Positions 10,338-21,599 are shown, counted from the first letter of the stretch. The stretch: DNA of 64,000 bases from Moritella viscosa (GCA_000953735.1 LN554852.1:4413846-4477845); one strand, 5' to 3'. The notes: a model not told the origin generated them from the letters alone. Numbers and translations are program-made.

Positions 10338-10390
10338 AGTGTCGTCCAGTTAGATAAGAAAAACTAATGTAAAACATTATAATTTGTCAA

Positions 10391-10419
10391 TTGTAAGAAT
10401 GCTAGAAAATAACTATAGT
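10391..10419 (+). promoter_or_regulatory. Probable sigma-70 promoter of gcvB
   Basis: TTGTAA (10391-10396) and TATAGT (10414-10419) are separated by exactly 17 bp, facing away from gcvA. Transcription would start near 10426. A CTAAT GcvA-type half site lies just upstream at 10364-10368. Confidence 0.65.
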
Positions 10420-10425
10420 TCGCGT

Positions 10426-10596
10426 ATGTATATAGGACATAATACTTATTTCTACTGATTTTCGTTAATTAGTATTATTTATATAGGTTAGTCTTTGTTA
10501 TGTAATGTTGTGTTTGTTTTGCTTAAACTTTTTGGTTTAGGCCTTTAAGTAGTCACTACTTATTTTTAGCGCTGTATTATTACAGCGCTTTTTTTA
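10426..10596 (+). ncRNA. gcvB: GcvB-like small regulatory RNA
   Basis: There is no protein gene here, yet a rightward transcription unit is defined by a promoter at 10391-10419 and a strong intrinsic terminator at 10568-10596. At about 10494-10522 lies a G/U-rich stretch (atgttgtgtttgttttgc) very like the conserved R1 seed of E. coli GcvB, which base-pairs with C/A-rich sites in mRNAs of amino-acid and peptide transporters with the help of Hfq. Position and orientation, divergent from gcvA, match E. coli. The expected length of about 170 nt is a little shorter than the roughly 200 nt of E. coli. The 5' end is inferred from the promoter only. Confidence 0.8.
10568..10596 (+). terminator. Intrinsic terminator of gcvB
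   Basis: Stem AGCGCTGTA / TACAGCGCT with a 4-nt loop is followed directly by seven T. The T-run is on the right, so it serves rightward transcription, not the leftward kdsA that ends at 10606. Confidence 0.85.
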
Positions 10597-10605
10597 TACC
10601 TGAAA

Positions 10606-11484
<879 letters not shown>

Positions 11485-11499
11485 TTATATCAGTTAATT

Positions 11500-12405
11500 T
11501 TAATGAATCGTATCATCAGTCGCAGCAAGTTCTTCAACTTGTGCTTTCAAAACCCGAGTGATCGGATCGTCTGGACATTGTTCAATAAAATAAGCAAAAT
11601 CTTCACAGGCTAATTTTTTACAATCAAGTTGCTGTAACAAAAATCCACGGTCTCTAATTTCATAAGGTTCATCAGGATCGATCTCTAAAATGAGGTCAAT
11701 ACAGCGTAATGCATATGAGAAATGTTCATCACGAATTAACGCCGCTTTTAATACCTGTAATAAACGCAAGTAATGCATTTCATTCGTAGCTTCGAATAAG
11801 TCATCATCAGATAACAGAGCATGGTTACCTTCGATACCACGTAACAATACCTGCAGCTTATGACGACTCAATACTTGTCCATCAGCAGGATCAACATATA
11901 TACCATCTTGTTTACTACCGAAACGTAACACAAATTGGCCAGGAAATAAGATCCCAGTCACATCCACTTCAAAATGCTCGGCAAAGTACATGAATACCGT
12001 ACCCAGTGAAAGGGGAACACCATTACGACTACTAATAACTTTGTGCAACAAGACACTATCGAGTTCGAGCCACTTGCGCCAATCACCCGAAAAACCAAGT
12101 TGTTGATAAAACAAATACAAGAGTTGATTACGTTTTTCAACGTCACCTGTCAAGCCTTGCATATCAACTTCGATAAGTTCAATTAACCCATCCAATTCAA
12201 TAATCGCCTCTTCGAGTAACGGTTTTTCCGTTATCATCTCGATGGCAGATAGTGTTGCTAGCATGACGTTGTCAATCATAAGCACTTCTTCTGCGAGCTC
12301 ATCATCGTATTCTTCAACCAGATCACTATCAATATCGTTATTATCTACTACTACGTCTTCTGCCAGTTCTGTTTCTGTCAGCGCAGCATTTGCATCTAAT
12401 TCCAT
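11500..12405 (-). CDS. sirB1: SirB1-family transglutaminase-like/TPR protein
   Basis: A 301-residue protein of the SirB1 (YchA) family. The core shows a transglutaminase-like region (about 110-200) with NGVPLSLGTVFMYFAEHF and FPGQFVLRF, then a helical C-terminus containing DPDEPYEIRDRGFLLQQLDC, almost the same as in E. coli. The family usually lacks a full Cys-His-Asp triad and its molecular role is not settled. An acidic, low-complexity extension of about 40 residues at the N-terminus is not in the E. coli protein. The gene starts 2 bp after the sirB2 stop, so they are translationally close. The place between prmC/sirB2 and kdsA is the same as in E. coli. Confidence 0.88.
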   Translation of the reverse strand: MELDANAALTETELAEDVVVDNNDIDSDLVEEYDDELAEEVLMIDNVMLATLSAIEMITEKPLLEEAIIELDGLIELIEVDMQGLTGDVEKRNQLLYLFYQQLGFSGDWRKWLELDSVLLHKVISSRNGVPLSLGTVFMYFAEHFEVDVTGILFPGQFVLRFGSKQDGIYVDPADGQVLSRHKLQVLLRGIEGNHALLSDDDLFEATNEMHYLRLLQVLKAALIRDEHFSYALRCIDLILEIDPDEPYEIRDRGFLLQQLDCKKLACEDFAYFIEQCPDDPITRVLKAQVEELAATDDTIH

Positions 12406-12407
12406 AA

Positions 12408-12782
12408 CTACCTCAGCAAATATGCTTCGCCATTAATGGCTAACGAGAACACATAAAATAACCAGCCGATACTACCCGCAAACGCAAAACAGCGGAAAAA
12501 TAGATTCTTACCTTGCTGTAATGACATAAACACCATAAAAGTGATGGCGAGTGTCGACAATAATTTTTCTGTCATGACCGTATCAACAAACGGAGCACGA
12601 CCTGAAACCATACACACTAACGCAATCATCATCACTGTGATCATATCTATCACCTTACGTGATTTGATAAAACCTGTATGCTCAAGATACGGTGATTGCT
12701 TTATTGTGAAGGCAAAATTTACAAAATACATCAGCACACTTAATAGCAGCGTCGCGATGTGTAGCGGAATAACAATATCCAT
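12408..12782 (-). CDS. SirB2-family inner-membrane protein (operon copy)
   Basis: A 124-residue protein with four predicted membrane helices, in the position of sirB2 (ychQ) between prmC and sirB1. The family pattern PFVDxxxTEKL is present (APFVDTVMTEKLL). It is more divergent from E. coli SirB2 than the second family member at 53978-54352. The name SirB2 comes from a Salmonella regulatory screen; a biochemical function is not known. It starts 2 bp after prmC ends and is almost certainly cotranscribed. Confidence 0.8.
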   Translation of the reverse strand: MDIVIPLHIATLLLSVLMYFVNFAFTIKQSPYLEHTGFIKSRKVIDMITVMMIALVCMVSGRAPFVDTVMTEKLLSTLAITFMVFMSLQQGKNLFFRCFAFAGSIGWLFYVFSLAINGEAYLLR

Positions 12783-12784
12783 GA

Positions 12785-13624
12785 TTAGGCTTCTTTTCGT
12801 TGTCCGACAGTAATACGATCGTTATTACCATAATCTTTATGTGTAACAACCTGATGATAATTTGATTCAGTAAATAGTGCGCGTACCGCTACACCTTGCT
12901 CAAAACCATGTTCAACTAACAACCAGCCATCCATAGTTAAAAACTGATAACCTTCACGAATAATATGCTTTAAGTCAGCAAGTCCATCATCAGCGGCGAC
13001 TAATGCAGTTAACGGCTCAAAACGCACGTCCCCCATAGCCAGATGTGGATCATGTTCTTCTATATAAGGTGGATTACTGACTATTACATCAAAGCGTTGA
13101 CTCGCTTGTAAAGGTTCAAACCAACTACCTTGCAATATAGCAACATCAAGGCCACAGCGTTTAGCATTACGACGTGCTAATGCAGCCGCGCCTTGCTGAT
13201 ATTCAATTGCGGTCACAGTCGCTTGTGGTGATTCTGATGCTAAGGCCAGCGCGATAGCACCCGTCCCCGTCCCTAAATCTAATACTTGGCAAGCTTGAAT
13301 CGGCATGCAAGCAAGTGCTTGTTCAACTAATACTTCAGTATCAGGTCTTGGAATTAACGTATCCGGAGACACTTCTAATTCTAATGACCAAAATTCACGA
13401 TAGCCAAGAATATGAGCGACAGGTTCACCTGCCTGACGACGCATGATAAGAGCTGTAAAGCGACGAATAATATCATCATCCATGACCTTATCATCCCAAG
13501 TGAAAAGATGACTGCGATCTTTATCGAGTAGGAAACAAAGGATAACGTCGGCATCAAGCTTCGGGCTTTCGCTGTCAGTGAGCTGCTTGACAGCCCACTG
13601 CAGTAATTGTGCAATTGTTTTCAC
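12785..13624 (-). CDS. prmC: Release factor glutamine methyltransferase PrmC
   Basis: The 279-residue enzyme methylates the glutamine of the GGQ motif in release factors RF1 and RF2. The N-terminal helical domain (about 1-80) binds the factor. The SAM-binding Rossmann domain has VLDLGTGTGAIALALA, and the catalytic NPPY motif is at 184-187, matching E. coli NPPY at about 183. It follows its substrate gene prfA by 14 bp, the classic hemA-prfA-prmC arrangement. Confidence 0.95.
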   Translation of the reverse strand: MKTIAQLLQWAVKQLTDSESPKLDADVILCFLLDKDRSHLFTWDDKVMDDDIIRRFTALIMRRQAGEPVAHILGYREFWSLELEVSPDTLIPRPDTEVLVEQALACMPIQACQVLDLGTGTGAIALALASESPQATVTAIEYQQGAAALARRNAKRCGLDVAILQGSWFEPLQASQRFDVIVSNPPYIEEHDPHLAMGDVRFEPLTALVAADDGLADLKHIIREGYQFLTMDGWLLVEHGFEQGVAVRALFTESNYHQVVTHKDYGNNDRITVGQRKEA

Positions 13625-13638
13625 AGTTCTCGATACAC

Positions 13639-14727
13639 CTAGTCTGCTTCAGCAAGCGCCGCTAACAGATCCGCTTGATGTTCTTGAATAATTGGTTGGA
13701 TCAATACGTCTAATTCACCTTCCATCACTTCATTTAGACGGTAAAGTGTTAGATTGATACGGTGATCACTAACGCGACCTTGTGGATAGTTATAAGTACG
13801 AATACGTTCAGAACGATCGCCACTTGCCACTAGGCTACGGCGTGTACTTTCTTCTTCTAGGCGTACAACTTCATCTGCTGCCGCTTGAATTCGCGCTTGT
13901 AGAATAGACATCGCACGTGCACGGTTTTTATGCTGTGAACGCTCGTCTTGGCACTCAACTACAGTCCCCGTAGGAATATGAGTAATACGGATCGCAGAAT
14001 CGGTTTTATTTACGTGTTGACCACCAGCACCAGATGCACGGAACGTATCAACTTTAAGATCTGCAGTGTTAATACTAATCGCTTCTGACTCTGGGATCTC
14101 TGGCATAACAACCACAGTACAAGCTGAGGTATGGATACGACCTTGTGATTCAGTTTCTGGTACACGCTGTACACGGTGACCACCAGACTCAAACTTCATG
14201 GTGCCGAATACTGCGTCACCTTCCATCTTAACAATAACTTCTTTGTAACCGCCTTGATCACTGTTGCTTAAGTTCATGATAGATAAACGCCAGCCTTTTT
14301 TCTCCGCATACTTACAGTACATACGGTAAAGGTCGCCTGCAAAGATTGCGGCTTCGTCACCACCCGCACCAGCACGGATCTCTAAGAAACAGTTATTGCT
14401 GTCATTTGGGTCACGTGGTAACAACAAAACTTCTAATTCATCACTGACACGCGCAACCGTCGCTTTACTTTCTTTATATTCTTCAACAGCCATTTCACGC
14501 ATGTCAGGATCATCGTCCTTTAACATCTCTTCTGCTGATTCAAAATCTTCTTTTGCGTCTTGGTATTCTTTAAAACAAGTAACTAACTCTTCTAATTGCG
14601 CGTATTCTTTTGTTAGTGCACGGTAACGGTCTTGATCACTGATGATCTCTGGCTCACCTAATAGTGCTTGAACTTCTTCATGGCGTTCAATTAGGGCTTC
14701 TAATTTTGTAATGATCGATGCTTTCAT
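13639..14727 (-). CDS. prfA: Peptide chain release factor 1 (RF1)
   Basis: The 362-residue factor reads UAA and UAG stop codons and triggers peptidyl-tRNA hydrolysis. The GGQ motif is at about 235-237 within [16 protein letters not shown]. The codon-recognition tripeptide, PAT in E. coli RF1, reads PET ([15 protein letters not shown]), within the PxT pattern of RF1; it is not the SPF of RF2. No programmed frameshift is needed, unlike prfB. It lies about 250 bp downstream of hemA and immediately upstream of prmC. Confidence 0.96.
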   Translation of the reverse strand: MKASIITKLEALIERHEEVQALLGEPEIISDQDRYRALTKEYAQLEELVTCFKEYQDAKEDFESAEEMLKDDDPDMREMAVEEYKESKATVARVSDELEVLLLPRDPNDSNNCFLEIRAGAGGDEAAIFAGDLYRMYCKYAEKKGWRLSIMNLSNSDQGGYKEVIVKMEGDAVFGTMKFESGGHRVQRVPETESQGRIHTSACTVVVMPEIPESEAISINTADLKVDTFRASGAGGQHVNKTDSAIRITHIPTGTVVECQDERSQHKNRARAMSILQARIQAAADEVVRLEEESTRRSLVASGDRSERIRTYNYPQGRVSDHRINLTLYRLNEVMEGELDVLIQPIIQEHQADLLAALAEAD

Positions 14728-14977
14728 CTTTACTCTCGTATTACCGTTAAATAGATCACCGAAGTCTTATAGGTTGCTTCAGTAATTGAATATGGATTAT
14801 TTCTTTGTTGTGATCGGCAAGGATACCTATATGTAAGGAAATAGTCGATTGCTTTCCGATAATTTACTATTGATATACCGAATATATGCCAAAACAGTTT
14901 GAAATAGAGTAACCAGTTGCTAATGAATTTCAATTATCAGCAACGGCAATATCTATTTTATTTTAGGGACGTGGTAA

Positions 14978-16228
14978 CTAATCAAGGCCAACGACACGAC
15001 GCACTAATAATAGCTCGTCATCTTGATTACGCTTGCCTGCACTCACGAGTGCTTGCGTCGGCGCATGGATAAGCTTGTTAGTTAACTTATTAGCTAATTC
15101 TGTTAATACACGTTCGTGGTCAGTACCACTTTGTAGCGCGGCTATCGCTCTTTCAAGTAACAGCTCTTTTTCAGCCATTGCCGCATTCCGGTATTCTTTA
15201 ATAGAATCAACACTTGATAATGAAGCTGCCCATTCAGCAAACAGCTGTGTTTCTTCATTAATGATCTGCTCCGCTTGCTCTGCAGCATCTTGACGCGCTT
15301 CTTTATTCTGCTCAATGATGCCCTGCAGGTCATCGACAGTGTATAAATATGCATTACCTAACTCGCCGACTTCTTCTTCAATATCCCGAGGCACTGCAAT
15401 ATCAACCAAGAAAATAGGCTTTTGCTTGCGTAGTTTTAATGCACTTTCAATCATCCCTTTACCGATAATAGGTAATGGGCTTGCCGTTGAACTGATAACA
15501 ATATCCGCATTATGTAAATGCTGAGGGATCTCTTCTAATGTCAGGGTACTGGCACCAAACTTATCACCCAGCACTTGCGCACGAGATAAAGTACGGTTAG
15601 CCACCATCATCTCACAGACATTCTGATCCGCAAGATGAGTCGCAACCAGATCAATGGTTTCACCCGCCCCAATCAGCAACACACGCGTTTTAGATAAATC
15701 ATCAAAGATATGTTTACTTAAACTAACCGCCGCAAAAGCCACAGATACTGCATTAGCACCAATTTCAGTTTCGGTACGCACACGCTTAGCGGCTGTAAAG
15801 GTTTTTTGGAATAGCTTATCTAAGGTTTGAGCAACAGAGTTTAACTGTTTTGCTTTCGCAAAGGCTTGCTTTATCTGCCCTAAAATTTGCGGTTCACCTA
15901 ATACCAGTGAATCTAAGCCACCAGCCACTCGCATGAGGTGGCGTACCGCATCGGTATCGTAATGGCGATAAGTACATGCTGCTAATTCATCAGTCTGCAC
16001 CTGATGAAAATCAACTAACCACTGCGTAACGCGTTCGGGCTGTCCTTGCTCAATTTTGCAATATATCTCGGTACGATTACAAGTTGAAACAATTACCACT
16101 TCCGAAGCGATGCCTTCAGCCGTAATGCTGGCGAACGCTTCTTCAATATTGTCAGGTGAAAAAGCAACCTTTTCACGTAGTGATACAGGTGCCGTATTAT
16201 GATTTATACCTAGTGCTAACAGAGTCAT
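14978..16228 (-). CDS. hemA: Glutamyl-tRNA reductase
   Basis: The 416-residue enzyme reduces glutamyl-tRNA(Glu) to glutamate-1-semialdehyde with NADPH, the first committed step of tetrapyrrole and heme synthesis in the C5 pathway. The nucleophilic cysteine is C50 in [14 protein letters not shown]. The substrate region [20 protein letters not shown]-type, the NADPH-binding [17 protein letters not shown] and the C-terminal dimerisation helix are present. It is transcribed divergently from lolB across about 150 bp, as in E. coli. Heme from this pathway would also be needed by the heme-motif chemoreceptor at 22.8 kb. Confidence 0.96.
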   Translation of the reverse strand: MTLLALGINHNTAPVSLREKVAFSPDNIEEAFASITAEGIASEVVIVSTCNRTEIYCKIEQGQPERVTQWLVDFHQVQTDELAACTYRHYDTDAVRHLMRVAGGLDSLVLGEPQILGQIKQAFAKAKQLNSVAQTLDKLFQKTFTAAKRVRTETEIGANAVSVAFAAVSLSKHIFDDLSKTRVLLIGAGETIDLVATHLADQNVCEMMVANRTLSRAQVLGDKFGASTLTLEEIPQHLHNADIVISSTASPLPIIGKGMIESALKLRKQKPIFLVDIAVPRDIEEEVGELGNAYLYTVDDLQGIIEQNKEARQDAAEQAEQIINEETQLFAEWAASLSSVDSIKEYRNAAMAEKELLLERAIAALQSGTDHERVLTELANKLTNKLIHAPTQALVSAGKRNQDDELLLVRRVVGLD

Positions 16229-16377
16229 GTATTACTTACTGTGGATAGTTGTAAAACAAATAGGAGGCTATTCTACGCAAAAAGTATGAATTTTTAAAGT
16301 GACAAAGCCAAGCATATCTGTTTTTATAACTCCATGCTTGTTCTTTATCATCATTACTTTATTTTTTTGAGTATCTT

Positions 16378-16989
16378 ATGACATTCCAGCGTTCTATTTA
16401 CATTGTTATCATTAGTATATTATTAAGTGCCTGTAGTACAACGACTCAATACCAAGCTCCAGTAGGTAGTCCAAAACAACTATGGCAACAACACCAAGTT
16501 CAATTACAATCAATCAAAGCCTGGCAGGTGCAAGGTCAAATAGCAGTTATTAGCCCAGACTCACGTAATTCCGCAACCTTAAACTGGCAGCAATTTGTTA
16601 ATGATTTCAAGATTAACCTCACAGGCCCCTTCGGTATTCATATACTTACTATCAAGCGCAATGACAATATCTCGACATTAATCCTCGATGATGACCAACA
16701 ATACCAAGGTCACAACACTCAAGCACTGATTAACCAACTTAGCCCAATCCCAATTCCTGTGAATGAATTACGCGCTTGGATCATTGGAGAACCACTTACT
16801 GATGACGTTAAGCTCGATGGTTACGGCCGTGTAACCCAAGCTAATCACCCACTCGGTTGGCACATCAGTTATACTCATTATCAATTAATCGATAATATTT
16901 GGTTACCTAAAAATATCGTTATCAAAAAAGACGACATGCGTATAAAAATCACGACTCGAAACTGGAATTTAAATGCAACAAAATACTAG
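16378..16989 (+). CDS. lolB: Outer-membrane lipoprotein receptor LolB
   Basis: The 203-residue protein has a lipoprotein signal with lipobox LLSAC and acylated C19, followed by Ser, so it should be sorted to the outer membrane. The mature part has the LolB pattern WQQHQVQLQSIKAWQVQGQIAV, LNWQQ and FGI/LxGPFG-type loop, with conserved WxxYxxxxxxxLP near the end (WHISYTHYQLIDNIWLP). LolB takes lipoproteins from periplasmic LolA and inserts them in the outer membrane. The gene overlaps ispE by 17 bp and is divergent from hemA, as in E. coli. Confidence 0.92.
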   Translation: MTFQRSIYIVIISILLSACSTTTQYQAPVGSPKQLWQQHQVQLQSIKAWQVQGQIAVISPDSRNSATLNWQQFVNDFKINLTGPFGIHILTIKRNDNISTLILDDDQQYQGHNTQALINQLSPIPIPVNELRAWIIGEPLTDDVKLDGYGRVTQANHPLGWHISYTHYQLIDNIWLPKNIVIKKDDMRIKITTRNWNLNATKY

Positions 16990-17830
16990 CCATTGGTCAG
17001 CACCGGCAAAACTGAATCTCTTCCTGTATATTAATGGTCGTCGCCCCGATGGCTATCATGAATTACAAACTTTATTTCAATTTGTTGATATCGGTGATGA
17101 GTTAGCGATTACCCCAAACCTCAGTGATACCATCACTATTACGCCAGAGATCCCAAGTATTCCCGTTACCGACAATATTATCTATCAAGCAGCAATAGCG
17201 CTTAAAGCGCATTCAGCACTACCATTAGGTGCAGATATTCAACTAACCAAAAATCTACCTATGGGCGGTGGCCTTGGTGGTGGTTCTTCAGACGCAGCAA
17301 CCACCTTAGTCGCGTTAAATAAACTTTGGCAATTACACCTAGATGAAGACCAATTAGCCGCAATTGGCGTCAAGCTCGGTGCGGATGTACCTGTGTTTGT
17401 CCGTGGACATGCTGCATTTGCAGAAGGAATAGGTGAGCAGCTTACCTCTATTGAGGTGGATGAGAACTATTATCTTATTGTCGTACCTGACACACAGGTC
17501 AATACGGCAAAATTATTTTCTGATCCAGAATTAATACGTGATACGCCAAAACGCCCGCTGAATCAGTTATTACAAGACGAATGGCTAAATGACTTTGAGC
17601 CAACTGTGAAAAAACGTCATCCTGAGGTTGCAAAAGCATTAGAGTGGTTGCTAAAATATGCGCCATCTCGACTGACGGGTTCCGGTTGTTGTATTTTTTC
17701 TGAGTTTAAAACTAAGTCTGATGCATTAACGGTATTAGCGAAAGCGCCTAAAGGCATGCAAATTTATATCGCGAAGGGCTTAAATAAATCACCGCTATTA
17801 CGTGATTTAGAAAGCGTGACTATTGCATGA
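16973..17830 (+). CDS. ispE: 4-diphosphocytidyl-2-C-methyl-D-erythritol kinase
   Basis: The 285-residue GHMP-family kinase phosphorylates CDP-methylerythritol in the MEP pathway of isoprenoid synthesis. The substrate-binding opening WSAPAKLNLFLYINGRRPDGYHELQTLFQ and the ATP-binding motif PMGGGLGGGSSDAATT (from residue 96) are intact, as is the third motif LTGSGCCIFSEF. Its start lies inside lolB, suggesting translational coupling. Confidence 0.95.
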   Translation: MQQNTSHWSAPAKLNLFLYINGRRPDGYHELQTLFQFVDIGDELAITPNLSDTITITPEIPSIPVTDNIIYQAAIALKAHSALPLGADIQLTKNLPMGGGLGGGSSDAATTLVALNKLWQLHLDEDQLAAIGVKLGADVPVFVRGHAAFAEGIGEQLTSIEVDENYYLIVVPDTQVNTAKLFSDPELIRDTPKRPLNQLLQDEWLNDFEPTVKKRHPEVAKALEWLLKYAPSRLTGSGCCIFSEFKTKSDALTVLAKAPKGMQIYIAKGLNKSPLLRDLESVTIA

Positions 17831-17962
17831 TTGAAAAATACGGCGCAATAATAATGAACTAGTGAAAATAAATACGATACCTGAATCTTAGCTATTAAGT
17901 TGTTACCAAATTCTAAGAGATTAACGCTGGGGATCTCTACTAGGCAGTTCGCTGACTAGGAG

Positions 17963-17968
17963 TATAAT
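17963..17968 (+). promoter_or_regulatory. Possible -10 element of prs promoter
   Basis: A consensus TATAAT lies 40 bp before the prs start in the 178-bp gap after ispE. No good -35 is visible at the right spacing, so the element may depend on an activator or extended contacts. Confidence 0.35.
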
Positions 17969-18008
17969 TATATCCCAGCCAAATACATCGATTACCTGAG
18001 GTTACACC

Positions 18009-18953
18009 GTGCCCGACATGAAGCTCTTTGCTGGTAACGCTACACCAGAACTTGCACAGAAAGTTGCAGACCGCCTTTTCATTCAACTTGGCAAAGCCAA
18101 AGTTGGTCGCTTTAGCGATGGTGAAATTAGTGTAGAAATTGAAGAAAATGTACGTGGTGGAGATATCTTCATCCTGCAATCTACTTGTGCACCAACGAAC
18201 GACAATCTAATGGAATTAATTGTCATGGTTGATGCGATGCGTCGTGCATCAGCGGGTCGTATCACAGCAGTTATTCCTTATTTTGGTTATGCTCGTCAAG
18301 ATCGTCGTGTACGTTCTTCTCGCGTGCCAATCACAGCAAAAGTTGTAGCCGATTTCCTTTCAAGTGTTGGTGTTGACCGTGTATTAACGGTTGATCTACA
18401 TGCAGAACAAATTCAAGGCTTCTTCGATGTGCCTGTTGATAATGTATTTGGTACGCCAGTATTATTAGAAGACATGCAAGAAAAGAATCTTGAGAATCCA
18501 GTTATCGTATCTCCGGATATCGGTGGTGTAGTACGAGCACGTGCTAACGCTAAATTACTTGATGAAGCAGACCTTGCGATTATCGACAAACGTCGTCCAA
18601 AAGCAAACGTAGCACAAGTAATGCACATTATTGGTGATGTAAAAGACCGTGATTGTATCTTGGTTGATGACATGATCGACACTGGTGGTACATTATGTGC
18701 AGCAGCAACAGCGCTAAAGAAAAATGGTGCGAAACGTGTATTTGCTTACGCGACTCACCCAGTATTCTCAGGTAACGCTGTAGAGAATCTACGTAATTCT
18801 TGCATTGATGAAATCGTGGTAACAGACTCAATTCCACTTTCTCCAGAAGTAGCTGCACTACCAAACGTACGCGTATTGAGCCTTAGCCCTATGCTAGCAG
18901 AATCAATCCGTCGCGTTAGCAATGAAGAATCTATTTCAGCAATGTTTAAATAA
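18009..18953 (+). CDS. prs: Ribose-phosphate pyrophosphokinase (PRPP synthase)
   Basis: The 314-residue enzyme makes 5-phosphoribosyl-1-pyrophosphate from ribose 5-phosphate and ATP for nucleotide, His, Trp and NAD synthesis. The GTG start is chosen because the following residues ([17 protein letters not shown]) match the E. coli N-terminus exactly in register. The catalytic flexible-loop region [26 protein letters not shown] and the PRPP-binding loop [15 protein letters not shown] are intact. It ends with its own strong terminator. Confidence 0.97.
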   Translation: MPDMKLFAGNATPELAQKVADRLFIQLGKAKVGRFSDGEISVEIEENVRGGDIFILQSTCAPTNDNLMELIVMVDAMRRASAGRITAVIPYFGYARQDRRVRSSRVPITAKVVADFLSSVGVDRVLTVDLHAEQIQGFFDVPVDNVFGTPVLLEDMQEKNLENPVIVSPDIGGVVRARANAKLLDEADLAIIDKRRPKANVAQVMHIIGDVKDRDCILVDDMIDTGGTLCAAATALKKNGAKRVFAYATHPVFSGNAVENLRNSCIDEIVVTDSIPLSPEVAALPNVRVLSLSPMLAESIRRVSNEESISAMFK

Positions 18954-18989
18954 TTAAATTAACCCAGAATTTAATTTAAGCAATGCAAT

Positions 18990-19026
18990 AAAAACCGAGT
19001 TTGGTATTACCAGGCTCGGTTTTTTT
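18990..19026 (+). terminator. Intrinsic terminator after prs
   Basis: AAAAACCGAG and CTCGGTTTTT flank a loop of about 16 nt and are followed by further T; it lies about 37 bp after the prs stop. Confidence 0.85.
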
Positions 19027-19203
19027 GTTTATCTAAAGCTGCGAATACTTTAAGCCATAAGCGCACTATCATTCAACTTGATGGATACGTCAGTTGAGCT
19101 TTGCGCTGACACAAGGTAAAATAGCGCGTTTTTTATTCAATGAGTAAGGGTCGACTGACTCGAATACGCATTAAGCCATCATTACAGTAATAATAGGTAT
19201 ACC

Positions 19204-19794
19204 ATGAGCAACGACATTCGTTTAATTGTCGGCCTGGCTAATCCAGGACAAGAATACAGCCGCACCCGTCATAATGCCGGAGCTTGGTTTATTAACGAAT
19301 TAGCGAAATGGCACAACACGCAATTACGTGAAGAAGCTAAATATTTTGGTTACACAGCAAGAATAGCGATTGCTGGCCAAGATGTGCGACTATTAATCCC
19401 GACTACATTCATGAATTTAAGTGGTAAGTCGGTTTCAGCGTTAGCTAAGTTTTATCGTATTGATGTAACACAAATCTTAGTTGTTCATGATGAACTCGAT
19501 TTACCACCTGGTGTGGCTAAATTTAAGCAAGGCGGCAGCCATGGTGGTCATAATGGTCTTAAAGACATTATTAGCAAGATGGCGAACAGCAAAGAATTCT
19601 ACCGTTTACGTATTGGCATTGGTCACCCTGGTCATAAAGACAAAGTAACTAGTTACGTACTTGGTAAAGCACAAGCCAAAGAACAAGAACAAATGGATGC
19701 GGCGATTGATGAAGCAGTTCGCTGTATCGATATTTTAGCTAAAGACGGCATGACCAAAGCGATGAGTCGTTTACATACGTTTAAAGCGCAATGA
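19204..19794 (+). CDS. pth: Peptidyl-tRNA hydrolase
   Basis: The 196-residue enzyme releases peptides from prematurely dropped peptidyl-tRNA. The catalytic histidine is H23 in [11 protein letters not shown], the substrate-binding asparagine lies in [10 protein letters not shown], and the catalytic-support aspartate is D96 in [24 protein letters not shown] and [12 protein letters not shown] complete the family signatures. It sits 89 bp upstream of ychF, as in E. coli. Confidence 0.96.
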   Translation: MSNDIRLIVGLANPGQEYSRTRHNAGAWFINELAKWHNTQLREEAKYFGYTARIAIAGQDVRLLIPTTFMNLSGKSVSALAKFYRIDVTQILVVHDELDLPPGVAKFKQGGSHGGHNGLKDIISKMANSKEFYRLRIGIGHPGHKDKVTSYVLGKAQAKEQEQMDAAIDEAVRCIDILAKDGMTKAMSRLHTFKAQ

Positions 19795-19883
19795 TTAATA
19801 AAAAAAGAAATAATTCAACACACTCAGGTAAATAATTTAACTGTGTGAACCAATTTTAGTACATAGCAAAGAAGGTAAAAATC

Positions 19884-20975
19884 ATGGGTTTTAAATGCGG
19901 TATCGTAGGCTTACCAAACGTAGGTAAATCAACACTATTTAATGCATTAACACAAGCTGGTATCGAAGCTGCCAATTTCCCATTCTGCACAATCGAGCCG
20001 AATACGGGTGTTGTGCCTGTACCAGATAAGCGTTTAGATGCACTATCTGCAATCGTAAACCCAGAGCGCGTATTACCAACTACAATGGAATTTGTTGATA
20101 TCGCAGGCTTAGTAGCTGGCGCATCAAAAGGTGAAGGTCTAGGTAACAAATTTCTAGCAAACATCCGTGAAACAGATGCAATTGGTCACGTTGTACGTTG
20201 TTTTGAAAATGAAAACATCATTCACGTGAACAACAAAATTTCACCATTAGATGACATCGAAATCATTAATACTGAACTTGCACTAGCCGATCTAGACAGC
20301 TGTGAACGCGCACTGCTGCGTTTAGCTAAAAAAGCCAAAGGCGGCGATAAAGACGCTAAATTTGAAGTGCCAGTTGTTGAAAAAATCATAGCACACCTTG
20401 CTGAAGGTGAAATGATCCGTTCGTTAGAATTAACGAAAGACGAAGTTGCTGCGATTGATTACATGAACTTCTTAACATTAAAACCAACAATGTATATCGC
20501 TAACGTTGATGAAGATGGTTTTGAAAATAACCCATTCTTAGATTCAGTACGTGAACTTGCTGCAACAGAAAATGCAGTCGTTGTTGCTATTTGTGCATCA
20601 ATGGAATCTGACATTGCTGAACTTGAAGACGAAGAGCGTGCAGAGTTCATGGAAGACATGGGTATTGAAGAACCAGGTCTTAACCGTGTAATTCGTGCAG
20701 GTTACGAACTACTAACACTACAAACTTATTTCACTGCAGGTGTTAAAGAAGTACGTGCATGGACTATCCCAGTAAACGCAACAGCGCCACAAGCAGCCGG
20801 TAAAATCCATACTGACTTCGAAAAAGGTTTTATCCGTGCTGAAGTAATACCTTATGCTGCGTTCATCGAAAACAAAGGTGAAGCAGGCGCTAAGACTGCA
20901 GGTCAATGGCGTCTAGAAGGTAAAGACTATATCGTTAAAGATGGTGATGTTGTACATTTCCGTTTTAACGTATAA
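19884..20975 (+). CDS. ychF: Ribosome-binding ATPase YchF (OLA1 family)
   Basis: The 363-residue Obg-family P-loop protein has a G1 motif [14 protein letters not shown] at the N-terminus, the switch-like [14 protein letters not shown], and G3 [17 protein letters not shown]. The G4 position lies at NVDED rather than NKxD (YIANVDEDG), the feature that makes YchF prefer ATP over GTP. A coiled-coil arm (about 130-200) and a C-terminal TGS domain (about 278-361) follow. It binds the ribosome and is linked to stress responses in E. coli. Confidence 0.96.
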   Translation: MGFKCGIVGLPNVGKSTLFNALTQAGIEAANFPFCTIEPNTGVVPVPDKRLDALSAIVNPERVLPTTMEFVDIAGLVAGASKGEGLGNKFLANIRETDAIGHVVRCFENENIIHVNNKISPLDDIEIINTELALADLDSCERALLRLAKKAKGGDKDAKFEVPVVEKIIAHLAEGEMIRSLELTKDEVAAIDYMNFLTLKPTMYIANVDEDGFENNPFLDSVRELAATENAVVVAICASMESDIAELEDEERAEFMEDMGIEEPGLNRVIRAGYELLTLQTYFTAGVKEVRAWTIPVNATAPQAAGKIHTDFEKGFIRAEVIPYAAFIENKGEAGAKTAGQWRLEGKDYIVKDGDVVHFRFNV

Positions 20976-20998
20976 CTTTACTTAAGCTAGCACAATCA

Positions 20999-21025
20999 AA
21001 CGCTGGCAATTGCCAGCGTTTTTGT
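20999..21025 (+). terminator. Intrinsic terminator after ychF
   Basis: ACGCTGGCA and TGCCAGCGT form a tight hairpin followed by TTTTGTTTT, about 25 bp after the ychF stop. Confidence 0.85.
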
Positions 21026-21248
21026 TTTGATACTCTTTATAATCCTGTTGCAATAAAACCACTTAGTATTGATTAACAGAAGTAAATATCAAATAAATCA
21101 TTAAACTCAATTACAATAATAAAAATTGGCTATAGACGCTTTAAATTATCAACAATTGCAGTTTTGCTACAAATAGCATAGAGTGACAACAGGATTCGTA
21201 CAGAATTTCGACAGGCGTAGTTAAAAACGTTTTTTAACTAAAAAATAG

Positions 21249-21277
21249 TTGACGAACTTAGCTGTAATTAGCATAAT
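21249..21277 (+). promoter_or_regulatory. Promoter of the tRNA cluster
   Basis: TTGACG (21249-21254) and CATAAT (21272-21277) are 17 bp apart, followed by a GC-rich discriminator (GCGCCCC) typical of stable-RNA promoters under stringent control. The first tRNA begins about 50 bp later. The 353-bp gap between ychF and the first tRNA holds only this and the ychF terminator. Confidence 0.75.
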
Positions 21278-21329
21278 GCGCCCCGTTCCAACGAAACAGT
21301 TAACTGCTAGTCGGAATGAGATTTAAGAT

Positions 21330-21406
21330 GGCCATGTAGCTCAGCTGGTTAGAGCACAGCACTCATAATGCTGGGGTCACAGGTTCAAGTCCCGTCATGG
21401 CCACCA
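21330..21406 (+). tRNA. tRNA-Met (CAT), copy 1
   Basis: A 77-nt cloverleaf with encoded CCA; anticodon CAT at 21364-21366. The body matches E. coli elongator tRNA-Met (metT/metU type): G1-C72 is paired and the D-arm reads AGCTCAGCTGGTTAGAGC. Confidence 0.93.
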
Positions 21407-21422
21407 TCTTAATTCAAATTGT

Positions 21423-21497
21423 AGGGATATCGCCAAGCGGTAAGGCACCGGGTTTTGATCTCGGGATTCTGAGGTTCAAATCCTCATATCCCTGCCA
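21423..21497 (+). tRNA. tRNA-Gln (TTG), copy 1
   Basis: 75 nt with encoded CCA. Acceptor AGGGATA pairs with TATCCCT; anticodon TTG at 21455-21457 reads CAA. Same type as E. coli glnU/glnW. Confidence 0.94.
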
Positions 21498-21599
21498 TTA
21501 TATAAACGATTGGCTATTTAGCGGATTGTTAAATTTATAAACACTGTTTCTCATTAATTTGATTAACACTACCAAGTTTATAAATATAAAGAATATTGT

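Noticed and set aside
14730-14933. 67-residue leftward frame between hemA and prfA
   Set aside because: No ribosome site, odd composition and no family pattern; probably the non-coding prfA leader.
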